64,000 nt of DNA from contig NZ_JACRST010000002.1 of the NCBI RefSeq assembly GCF_014384885.1, positions 62,001 through 126,000 on the forward strand, read 5' to 3'. The position numbers and the translations under genes were made by a program. The notes beneath the pieces were generated by a model, which was not told the origin of the DNA, ran no database searches, and was given only the letters and a program-made list of their open reading frames with translations. Origin of the DNA: Ligaoa zhengdingensis (GTDB taxonomy: Bacteria > Bacillota > Clostridia > Oscillospirales > Ruminococcaceae). Numbering within the stretch: the stretch's first letter is position 1; each line of letters begins with the position of its first letter. Positions 56,031 to 64,000 of this stretch are shown one piece after another.

Positions 56031-59000
56031 TCAACTCTTTTCTGGATTCTGTTGAATGGAAGAAATCCCCAATATGTGGCTCTTCAATACTAGCAGATCA
56101 AAAATGTCGATCCCTTCATTTTCCCTTGCTGTATCCGCAGCCTCAGCATAGACGCCCTGCAGCGTACTGATTCCGAGGATTTTGCTCTTAACCGCCAAAA
56201 GGTCAAAGACATTGATCGACCCGTCGCCAGTGCAGTCGCCGTACAGCAAAACGTCCAGTGCCTTTGCTGTATTTCCCTGTGCATTTTTCAGCAAAAGCCG
56301 ACAGCCGGTTCCAACAAATTCTTCATCCGCCAGTTCCTTGCCGTTTGTGCCAATCAGCTCGCAGGTATAGTCCTTCGAAGCGATGTTACTGCGCACCCAT
56401 GCAGCGTCACTGTGCTCATTTAAAGCATACATCCGGCCGGACGCAAGGTCAAGGTTAAAAATTCCGCTGGCGGCCATCTGATCAGCGGGAACTACTTGAT
56501 ATGGCAGGCCAATATCGATATCATCGCCCATATAGGGGTCCCTATAGAAAAACTTTAAATTCAGTTTTCCTGGCCATGGCATTGCCGTATCCCCAGCTTT
56601 GATTGGAATTTTTAGCAAAGCTCCATCTTCATTCTCTTCCAGTTGATATTTTTCACGTATGAGATATGCCCCCGTCTGTCGATCATCTGTCGACCACCTG
56701 TAAAGAAAATCTTCTTCTGGTACCATGGCTTCGAGACGCGCGTATAAAGTTATCTCTTCGCCTTGTGCCAAGGTCAGACTTTTCACCTGATGGGTGAGCT
56801 GCTCATCAAAATACACTTTGAGTGTATCCGCTTGAATATAAACCGGGAAGGTAGAGCGTTCCCCCGTGGGCAGCTCCAATGTGATCGACTGGGGATCCGC
56901 CATCGCCTCCCCGCCGCCGGAAATCCTCAGCGCCGGATATCCGGCAAGCTGCGTCTTCACTGCCTCAAATGATGAACCGAATACAGATACAACCCGAAAA
57001 TCAGAAATCCTCTTCTCTCGATCTACGACCAGCAAATAATCTGACTCGGATTCGTTCAGTTCAATTTCCTTAAGGCCGTAGCCAGCCATGTCTTCTGTAA
57101 TCTTAAACGGCATCAAATAGATGTCATTTAATAAGCGGCACTCAAAATTCCAACTGAACCTTACCCCTTCCTTTGTTTCCCAATGTATCATAAAACTTTT
57201 TCGCCGACCAGGTCGATTCTCGCGATACAGTGTCAGCTTAATCGTCTTATGTTCTGGCATGTATTCCGCATCCACCCGATCCACGACATTGGAGCCTCTG
57301 TCAAAAATAAAAGTCTTGGGAAAGAGTTTCCAATCAACCGGTTTCCCATCTACTGTTTCGTCTCCAATGACGCCATCCTTAAGGTAGATGGTAGTCGTAC
57401 TTTTGCCAAGCATCGGCAACTCCACTTGATCCAGCAACTGTGTACATGCCTCATCAGCATAGATAAGCGGAATGTGTTCAGTTGTTATGTAAAAGGTCTG
57501 TGTTTTACCATCCAACGACAGAGTGAAACTTCCTGTCACACGGTTTTCCGGAGGAGTGACGCAAATTGTGACTACCTCCTGATCTCCATCCAGCAACAAA
57601 CCAGTAGACAGTTCTAGCCCTTCTGTTTCATTGACAATCCTTAATTGGCTGAGTTTGCTTTTGGGAACAGTTTTTCCATCGATACACAAAAGCCAATATC
57701 GAGCGCCTTCCAACGGACCCGATCTCATCGGCATGGTAGAATCAGTCGAGAAGGTGGGTTCATCGTAGCTTATACTGTATAAAACATCTATTTCCCCTAC
57801 GCTTCCAATTACATAGTCGTAAAGGGCTATTCCCTGAATCGCTGTTTGGCACAAAAATTTATAATGATCCCACTTTCCATCTATCATAAGCTCCACATGC
57901 AACTCTACAGGAGACCGTAGCGTACGGTTTGCACTCATTGTTACCTGGATTGTCTCTTTCTCTGGCAAAAATTCATAGCTAAATCCGGTGATTGCATCTG
58001 CATCTTCTCCCTCCAACCAACAACGCGAGCTCGCGGGATCTAAAGCATCCCAACGGATCGGAGCGGGATCCATTTCCCTTTCCCAATCTTCATACTTCGT
58101 GCCCAATAGGAATGTTTGGGGTGCTTTTCCCAAGCGGAGCCAAAATTCACCCTCGGGATGATGATTTAAAATACCCAATGTGCCTTCTGTTGTAACACGG
58201 AAGCTCAGATGATTTTCTCCCAACGCAATGGTAATCTCATTGTCACTTCCGTAGAGAGGAATGTACTCTGCAGTATTTATACTGAACAAGATCTGACCCA
58301 ATTCCCGATTATATTCCCAGGATACATCAAAGTCCCCATCAACATCCACCTCAAGCGCTTTTGCCGTCTCCTCAGATGGAACAAAATCCCCCATTAGCAC
58401 AAACTTTTCAGTGTAGCGAATTTTTGTGCTGTATTCAGCAGAATATACATCTGGAAACAGACGCAATTCGCCCTCCACCTCTTCATAGCTGCGCAATTGC
58501 ATTTCCTCATACCATGTTAACCAATGCTCGCCGTTTATATCGGGGTGCCCCCCATTTTCACTACTGATCGTATAGCAAACGAGGTCCCCGCGATTGTAAA
58601 ATTCTGTAACCATACTTCCTTCCGGTACTTCGGCTACCTTTTCCCGTAAAGAGGGGTTAGACGTATAAAACGCCTGAATAGAACTTCCATCGGTATAACA
58701 TATATATCGGTGTTTAACAAGCATCTGTTCTACTGGAGCGTCTATCAAAATTTTTTGGCTATTGGTTGCGTAATCGTATTCCCAAATTTTAGCATCTCGC
58801 AATTCGTAGCCTTTCATAACGCCATCATAAATCCTTGATGTCCCGTTTCTCCACACAAAATCGTCATAGTACCGGTCAACGCAACTGATCTCCGGATGGT
58901 TCCATCCTAAATAACCTTCCTCCTGCATTTTTTCATCGCTCAACAGCAAATAACAATGTCCCACATAATCGCTGTCTTCTCGTCCCTGTTCAATCAACTC

Positions 59001-60002
59001 ATCCGCAGAGGCATCCACGTGGTACCAATTTCCATCGATCTGCACACGAATCCATGCATGCTGCATATCTTCTGATACTGTATACTCACAGGTTGTACCG
59101 AAATGTTTCAAAATTAGAGCCATCGCCATCGCGTAACCGCTACGGGTTCCCTTGCCGCTCACCAACGTTTCCACGCCATTATGTTGCCCTTCATCTTCAG
59201 CTTTTTCCATCAGAACCGTATTTTGAATGAGATAATCATGAGTGGCCAGCACTTTCTCCATCGAACTCATAGTGGATCTGGCGACTTCGTATTCTATCCT
59301 TCTGAGCAATGCTTTATAGTCGGATTTGATCGTGCTGGCTTCATATGATTTATATCGATATTGTGGAAATATCATCAACTTGCCTGACTCGTATCCCCAC
59401 TCCACAGTTCCTGTTACATAAAAGAGCTCAGGATTGCTGTTAATCACTTTAAAATACATTTCAGCCAGTTCACTTGTGCCGTTTACCAGTTCTGTAGAAA
59501 AACTGTACTTGGTCACATCAATTTTTGAAGCTCCGTACTCGAATCTATCCAGAAGATCTTGCTCAAATTTCAGTTCCTCCGGCGTAGCAGTAAGTGGATT
59601 TATCTGTTCCCCCGAGAAACCACCCTCTTGAAACAGAGTTGTAGTAACAGTTATCCGCTCAACCGAATTTTCCAGTGGGAGTTGCAACGATTTTTGATCC
59701 TCACCGGCAAAATCTTCAACCTCGATGGGATCACCCGTTGTTTGAGAATCGTTTATCTCCTCTTTGCTTTTGTCCCCAACTACGCTATCTTCTATTTGTC
59801 CGTCAGGCCTATCTCCCCCATCCGGGGGAATCTGCTCCACTTCTGTCTCCTGCTGTTCTTCGTCCTCCGATGGAGAGACGGCTAAAACAGGCGGATTGGC
59901 CTGTTCCTCCTGAACTGGCTGCGCTGCCCAAGCTGTTGAATGCGTAAAAAGCAAAAATACACTCATCAAATAAGCTACGAATTGTTTATTCCTCTTTTTC
60001 AT
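56031..60002 (-). CDS. Secreted transglutaminase-like pseudoenzyme with three repeats and dockerin
   Basis: Protein of 1323 residues with an ATG at 60002 and GGGAGG upstream. A signal peptide (1-27, ending AWAAQ) precedes an acidic linker (28-118) and the shared LFQEGGFSGEQI. The transglutaminase-like domain (about 140-345) has His315 (MQHAWIRV) and Asp330 (WYHVDAS), but the catalytic Cys position is Arg287 (GKGTRSGYAMAM), so cysteine catalysis is lost. Three repeats are marked by LSFRVTTEG, QTFYITTEH and STFPVYIQA. The dockerin (about 1255-1323) has a first canonical loop GDCTGDGSINVFD, while the second is altered (ARENEGIDIFD). It lies 33 nt upstream of the third paralogue. No Cys-based activity is predicted; a binding or structural role is more likely. 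Confidence 0.86.
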   Translation of the reverse strand: MKKRNKQFVAYLMSVFLLFTHSTAWAAQPVQEEQANPPVLAVSPSEDEEQQETEVEQIPPDGGDRPDGQIEDSVVGDKSKEEINDSQTTGDPIEVEDFAGEDQKSLQLPLENSVERITVTTTLFQEGGFSGEQINPLTATPEELKFEQDLLDRFEYGASKIDVTKYSFSTELVNGTSELAEMYFKVINSNPELFYVTGTVEWGYESGKLMIFPQYRYKSYEASTIKSDYKALLRRIEYEVARSTMSSMEKVLATHDYLIQNTVLMEKAEDEGQHNGVETLVSGKGTRSGYAMAMALILKHFGTTCEYTVSEDMQHAWIRVQIDGNWYHVDASADELIEQGREDSDYVGHCYLLLSDEKMQEEGYLGWNHPEISCVDRYYDDFVWRNGTSRIYDGVMKGYELRDAKIWEYDYATNSQKILIDAPVEQMLVKHRYICYTDGSSIQAFYTSNPSLREKVAEVPEGSMVTEFYNRGDLVCYTISSENGGHPDINGEHWLTWYEEMQLRSYEEVEGELRLFPDVYSAEYSTKIRYTEKFVLMGDFVPSEETAKALEVDVDGDFDVSWEYNRELGQILFSINTAEYIPLYGSDNEITIALGENHLSFRVTTEGTLGILNHHPEGEFWLRLGKAPQTFLLGTKYEDWEREMDPAPIRWDALDPASSRCWLEGEDADAITGFSYEFLPEKETIQVTMSANRTLRSPVELHVELMIDGKWDHYKFLCQTAIQGIALYDYVIGSVGEIDVLYSISYDEPTFSTDSTMPMRSGPLEGARYWLLCIDGKTVPKSKLSQLRIVNETEGLELSTGLLLDGDQEVVTICVTPPENRVTGSFTLSLDGKTQTFYITTEHIPLIYADEACTQLLDQVELPMLGKSTTTIYLKDGVIGDETVDGKPVDWKLFPKTFIFDRGSNVVDRVDAEYMPEHKTIKLTLYRENRPGRRKSFMIHWETKEGVRFSWNFECRLLNDIYLMPFKITEDMAGYGLKEIELNESESDYLLVVDREKRISDFRVVSVFGSSFEAVKTQLAGYPALRISGGGEAMADPQSITLELPTGERSTFPVYIQADTLKVYFDEQLTHQVKSLTLAQGEEITLYARLEAMVPEEDFLYRWSTDDRQTGAYLIREKYQLEENEDGALLKIPIKAGDTAMPWPGKLNLKFFYRDPYMGDDIDIGLPYQVVPADQMAASGIFNLDLASGRMYALNEHSDAAWVRSNIASKDYTCELIGTNGKELADEEFVGTGCRLLLKNAQGNTAKALDVLLYGDCTGDGSINVFDLLAVKSKILGISTLQGVYAEAADTARENEGIDIFDLLVLKSHILGISSIQQNPEKS

Positions 60003-60060
60003 ATGCTGCTGCCTCCCTCTGCGCTTTTACATCCTTTCAAACGGCGGCCATTTAGCGATA

Positions 60061-63000
60061 TCATACCACTGTCATCGGCCCCTGATCTATAGTTGAAACT
60101 CCCAGAATATGGTTTTTAAGTTTAAGCAGATCAAATACATTGATCTTGTCGATGTCGGTCTCCTCATTCTCAACAAGATCGGCGGCCTCTTTATAAACAC
60201 CGTTTAGAGAGCTAATGCCCAAAATATGGCTCTTTATTCCCAACAGATCGTGCACATTAATCGACCCATCGCCGGTGCAGTCGCCGTACAAAAGTGGGAT
60301 CACGATTCTTTCCACTGCTTCCTTTTCATTTTTTAAGACAATCCTGCAGCCTGTGCCGACAACCCGGTCGCCTTCCATCTTCGCCCCCTTGGAATCGGTC
60401 ATGGAGATCGTATAACGGGAAGCTATCCGGCCAAGCAGGTCGGTTGCTGTGGTGCTCTCCTCCAAACCGGTCAGCCGGCTCTTCGACAGGTTTACATGAT
60501 AATAGGGGCTTATCAGTGCCTGCGTATCCGCCAGAACCTGATAGGGAATCTCACGCCTACTCCAAGTTCTGGGATAGATAAGCAGGTATGCCGGACCGGA
60601 CATTGTCCCCGCTTCCGGCTTCAGCTCTAGCTTCAAACAGGCCGGAATGTAGCGGTCTCCAACCTTTCTCCGTTCTATCTCCTGATGGTCGGTGCATTGA
60701 ATCATAATCAAATTCGATTCTATCAATCGATGTCTGAGCCTAACTGGCCACGGAGGTGCATTGTAGGAGTTGCGATAAGCGAGATAAATCGTCTTGCTCT
60801 GTCCCTCCAAGAAGGTCAGCTCGTTGATCTCCTGGGTCAGGTCCGGATCGGCAAATATCAGGAAATCCAGTTCATCGATAACCACTCGCACCGTGTGAAC
60901 TGCGCCTGAATCCAGCTGGATGGTGACCGACTGCGTTTTTGAATCGGCCGGAGCGAACGCATGAAGCTGCAGAAGCTGCTTCCCATCGATGATAACCGAT
61001 CTGGCCTCAAAGGCATCCCCTTCCGTCCCCAAAATTGTGAAGCCACAAGGAGCCTCCTGACCCTCAGAAAAGGCAAAGTACTTTGTGCTTCTCTCATCGA
61101 TCTTCAAATCGATCTCATCGGTCCGCTCGGCACCATCCTCCTGCCAGTTCCATAGGTAGAGATCAGTTTCTGATTGAACGGGAATTTTCCAAGTAAAATC
61201 AGGTTTCAGCACATCACCATAAAGATCAAAATTGAAATCGAATTCGGAATCCAAATCCGCATACCATTCAATTCGAATGGAGTCGCTTGTAATAGGGTGA
61301 TCGGAATAGTATATGCGCACTTTGAGAGTCTTCTTTTCCGGGAGATATTCCGTTTCCACCTCTCCGATGAGTTTTGGGCGCTGGACAATCTTTCTGGTGG
61401 TTGCATAGCGAGTCCAGTCGACCTCCCCTCTGTTGGTCGTCTCAGCTCCGATATTTCCGCCCTTCAGGTAGAACGTTATCGTGCCGCTCTTTCGCGCGGG
61501 AATACTGACATAGTCCAACTCCTCAGTGCAATCCTCGTCTGCATACAGGATAGGATTTTGCATCGTGGTCATATAGAAAGTCTGCGGTTCGTGCCCTCGC
61601 ACTTGTAAGGTGAACTGCCCTTCCTTGCGCTCCGCCGGCGCCTCCACCAACAGGATCACCGCATCATCCGGGAGATAGTCCTCCCAGATCTCGTCCTCCG
61701 TTTGCTTCAACACAGTCACCGAAAAGCCATCCGTAACCCCACTGATTTGAAAAGCTGACAGATCTGCTGCGATCAGCGGGTCACCATCCAATGTGACCGC
61801 CATAAAGACCCGTTCCTCATGCAACAATTCGGTTGGATAAGTCTTGTCACGCGAAATAACCGATTGAGACAGGTTCACATCGCTGATCGTTTGCCCAATG
61901 TATCCCTGGTACTTGCACAGCAGGATACCGCTCTCTGAAGTGCGGCAGGGGAAACGAAAATCGAAGTGGTCGTTGCGAACGTCAAATGAGAGATTCAGCC
62001 AGGTATCCCCTCGAATCGGCCGGTTGGCAGACAGCCTTATTTCATGAAGATTTTCGCAACTGTGGATTGTTACAGCGTCCGCCGCCTCTCCGGTTGCCCA
62101 ACATCTGATGGATTCCGGGACAATGTCCGCCCAGTTCAGATCACCTCCATAAGCGCTATCCCAATATTCAATATCGCCTGTAAAATAAAACTCTTTTTCC
62201 GCACCAGAAACCGGCAGAACAAGCTCGTTTTCCATCCCCCGAGCCGCCATCGCGGAGACCGTCTGGGCATAATAAGTTTTTTCCTCCATCCCGTCAATGG
62301 ACACGTTAAAATACCCGTAGCAATTGCGCTGCGTGGCAAGAACGTGGATCACCAGTTGATCCAAATTCTCGTCGTATTCGCACCAGACATCGTCTAAACA
62401 TTTGACACCGGTAATTTTCACCCGCCCGGCCAGCTCTTCACTCGGCCTTTCGTTTGTCAGCAAAATGGCGCTGTCCCCGTTGAGCTGCACGGCGCTCGGC
62501 CACATGAAATCCTGAGAAAATTCCCCCTGCAGGCAAAGTCGTCCGTTTCGCAGGGTATATTGAGCCAGAGAAAAATCATTTTCATCTGGAAGAAGCGACT
62601 CATAATCGCTAACCGTATTGTACACATAGGCGTCGCTGATCTGCTCGACATAATAGGGGCCTTCATATTCGTAGAAAACCACCCCCAAAATCCTGCTGTC
62701 CTGCGTCGCGGCCATCAGAGTTCTGATTTGATCCCACTTCCCGTAGGTCACGGCCTTGAGCGCTTTCGCGTCTCCAAAATAAATCTTTTCTTCGCCCAGC
62801 GTCATGTATTCGGCGGAGGGCTCAAACAGGATTTCTGTTTTGGTTCCGTCAGTAATCGACTGTACAATCTTTCCATCCTTTAGATAACACCATTGGTAGT
62901 CATCTACATAGATATCGTTGTCGCAAAGCGAATAAATACCGGACGTGACATCCCGCCAATAAAAGTCGTCGTAGGTGGTATCGGAGCATTCTGGAAGCGC

Positions 63001-64000
63001 GGAGTCCCAATTTCGGTAACCCATCTTTTCCATCGCTCTATCGCTCAGCAGAAAATGATCGTGGCCTACATAGCCGCCCAGGTCAAACTCCGCTACCCCC
63101 GGAAGGACAGCCCCTTCATCGTCCGCCCCGGTATCCAGATGATACCAATTCCCGTCCAACTCGACGATATTCCACAGCCGCCCGGTTTCCTCCGACCCGA
63201 TGCAATAGACAGGTAGTTCCAAAAAGGTGCGGATCAAATCATACATCGCCAAAGCGTAGCCGTTTCCTGTTGCATAACGGTTTGCCAAGGCGCCAAAAGC
63301 GCAGTCCTGTTCCTGTTTATATTTCCCCAGTGCTGGGGTTCCTTCCGCAATCCGTGTATTTAGCAGCAAAGCTTCATGGATTGTCAGCAGCTTTTCCAAA
63401 TCCGTTCCATGATCGAAAGCGATATCTGCAACACAGTCCCGCAGGTCATACAAAAAGTCTTCATAGTCTTCCACAAGCGTTTCTACCCGATGCTTGGGAT
63501 ACCGGTATTCCGGTATCAGCGAAACTGCCGTTTCACCATCTTCACCGCATCGCCAACACACTTTTCCGGTCACAAAGAACAACGACGGATTGCTGTTGAT
63601 CACCTTGAAATACAGACGCGACAGTTCCGATTGTCCGTCCTTGATTTTCCCGGAAAGGCCGAACTGGGAGACATCAATATCAGTTTCATACCTTGTTAAC
63701 TGCTCGATAAGAAACTTCTCAAACTCCAGTTCCTCCTCTGCAGCCTGTTCTCGGTCGATCTGTTCCCCGATAAAGCCGCCTTCGTGGAACAGAGTGGTGG
63801 TTGCGGTCAAACAATCTTCGGCGTTCACAGCTTTCTCAGCTATGAGATCGAATTCAGCCAAAACAGACGGGATGAAATGTTCAACTGGAGGTGGTTCCAC
63901 CGCCCCATCCTCCTGTTCGGCGGGCTTTTCCTCTAACGTTTTTGAATCGGCATACGCTGCGTTGTCTTTTTCGATCTGTTCCGGCTCTGCTAGCTCAGGT
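60061..64000 (-). CDS. Secreted transglutaminase-like pseudoenzyme with three repeats and dockerin (N-terminus outside window)
   Basis: At least 1312 residues; the frame is open to the right edge, so the signal peptide and true start lie beyond it, and an internal GTG at 63900 is not the start. The visible N-terminus is an acidic Glu/Pro-rich linker like those of the two paralogues, then LFHEGGFIGEQI. In the transglutaminase-like domain the Cys site is Gly (ATGNGYALAM) and the His site is Arg (TGRLWNIV); only the Asp (WYHLDTG) remains. Three repeats begin near KTYYAQT, QTFYMTT and HTVRVVI. The dockerin has a good first loop (GDCTGDGSINVHD) and a second loop with an insertion (VENEETDIDKINVFD). 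It is the first of the three in transcription order, 58 nt before the next. Confidence 0.85.
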   Translation of the reverse strand, partial: PELAEPEQIEKDNAAYADSKTLEEKPAEQEDGAVEPPPVEHFIPSVLAEFDLIAEKAVNAEDCLTATTTLFHEGGFIGEQIDREQAAEEELEFEKFLIEQLTRYETDIDVSQFGLSGKIKDGQSELSRLYFKVINSNPSLFFVTGKVCWRCGEDGETAVSLIPEYRYPKHRVETLVEDYEDFLYDLRDCVADIAFDHGTDLEKLLTIHEALLLNTRIAEGTPALGKYKQEQDCAFGALANRYATGNGYALAMYDLIRTFLELPVYCIGSEETGRLWNIVELDGNWYHLDTGADDEGAVLPGVAEFDLGGYVGHDHFLLSDRAMEKMGYRNWDSALPECSDTTYDDFYWRDVTSGIYSLCDNDIYVDDYQWCYLKDGKIVQSITDGTKTEILFEPSAEYMTLGEEKIYFGDAKALKAVTYGKWDQIRTLMAATQDSRILGVVFYEYEGPYYVEQISDAYVYNTVSDYESLLPDENDFSLAQYTLRNGRLCLQGEFSQDFMWPSAVQLNGDSAILLTNERPSEELAGRVKITGVKCLDDVWCEYDENLDQLVIHVLATQRNCYGYFNVSIDGMEEKTYYAQTVSAMAARGMENELVLPVSGAEKEFYFTGDIEYWDSAYGGDLNWADIVPESIRCWATGEAADAVTIHSCENLHEIRLSANRPIRGDTWLNLSFDVRNDHFDFRFPCRTSESGILLCKYQGYIGQTISDVNLSQSVISRDKTYPTELLHEERVFMAVTLDGDPLIAADLSAFQISGVTDGFSVTVLKQTEDEIWEDYLPDDAVILLVEAPAERKEGQFTLQVRGHEPQTFYMTTMQNPILYADEDCTEELDYVSIPARKSGTITFYLKGGNIGAETTNRGEVDWTRYATTRKIVQRPKLIGEVETEYLPEKKTLKVRIYYSDHPITSDSIRIEWYADLDSEFDFNFDLYGDVLKPDFTWKIPVQSETDLYLWNWQEDGAERTDEIDLKIDERSTKYFAFSEGQEAPCGFTILGTEGDAFEARSVIIDGKQLLQLHAFAPADSKTQSVTIQLDSGAVHTVRVVIDELDFLIFADPDLTQEINELTFLEGQSKTIYLAYRNSYNAPPWPVRLRHRLIESNLIMIQCTDHQEIERRKVGDRYIPACLKLELKPEAGTMSGPAYLLIYPRTWSRREIPYQVLADTQALISPYYHVNLSKSRLTGLEESTTATDLLGRIASRYTISMTDSKGAKMEGDRVVGTGCRIVLKNEKEAVERIVIPLLYGDCTGDGSINVHDLLGIKSHILGISSLNGVYKEAADLVENEETDIDKINVFDLLKLKNHILGVSTIDQGPMTVV

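Noticed and set aside
63898..63900. GTG at 63900 as start of the last large gene
   Set aside because: The frame stays open to the window edge with a linker like that of the paralogues, and no ribosome site or signal peptide is present.

Overview
The window looks like chromosome of a high-GC member of the Clostridia, most likely near the Oscillospiraceae/Ruminococcaceae. The evidence is the gene order (gdpP-rplI-dnaB; rimP-nusA-ylxR-ylxQ-infB-rbfA-nrnA-truB-ribF-rpsO-pnp), a T-box leader, many GTG/TTG starts behind strong GGAGG sites, a stand-alone NifS/NifU pair, and large secreted proteins ending in type I dockerins. No rRNA, tRNA, IS element, prophage or CRISPR array was seen.

Layout. 0-1.7 kb (+): the tail of an rlmA-like rRNA methyltransferase, then lemA and a TPM-domain membrane protein. 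1.7-4.3 kb (-): secG and rnr. 4.6-9.9 kb (-): a non-canonical type IIA topoisomerase pair (GyrB/ParE-like, then GyrA/ParC-like) with a threonine aldolase gene between them. 10.1-18.1 kb (-): gdpP-rplI-dnaB-tilS-hpt-ftsH under one promoter. 18.3-23.2 kb (-): RNase J behind a leader of about 500 nt, and a nucleotidyltransferase fused to a degenerate phosphomannomutase. 23.4-26.8 kb (+): rnhA, then iscS-iscU-mnmA, a sulfur route to tRNA thiolation. 26.9-29.9 kb (-): a TrpXYZ-like ABC importer, divergent from a one-domain EamA-like membrane protein. 30.5-42.3 kb (-): the rimP-nusA-infB translation/transcription cluster through ribF, then rpsO and pnp. 42.3-42.7 kb (+): a small XRE regulator. 42.7-46.3 kb (-): a DUF2461 protein and a TIM-barrel/acyl-CoA-synthetase fusion behind a T-box whose specifier reads as CUG (Leu). 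46.6-46.9 kb (+): a small unknown gene. 46.9-51.9 kb (-): a marR-adaptor-RND efflux operon. 52.0-64.0 kb (-): three very large paralogous exported proteins in tandem, the first in transcription order cut by the window edge.

How the genes work together. Most of the window is housekeeping: RNA decay (RNase R, RNase J, PNPase, NrnA), translation (IF-2, RbfA, RimP, S15, L9, TilS, TruB, MnmA), replication (DnaB, topoisomerase, RNase HI) and c-di-AMP turnover (GdpP, with NrnA able to finish pApA). Several cis-regulatory RNAs are visible: a T-box, a terminator hairpin in the rimP-nusA leader, a three-way-junction leader before rpsO and a long leader before RNase J.

The least ordinary parts are the 52-64 kb cluster and the T-box-controlled fusion gene. 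In the cluster, three proteins share a signal peptide, an acidic linker, a transglutaminase-like domain, three repeats of about 220 residues and a dockerin. Only one keeps the Cys-His-Asp triad. All functions are inferred from sequence motifs read by eye; no database search was run.
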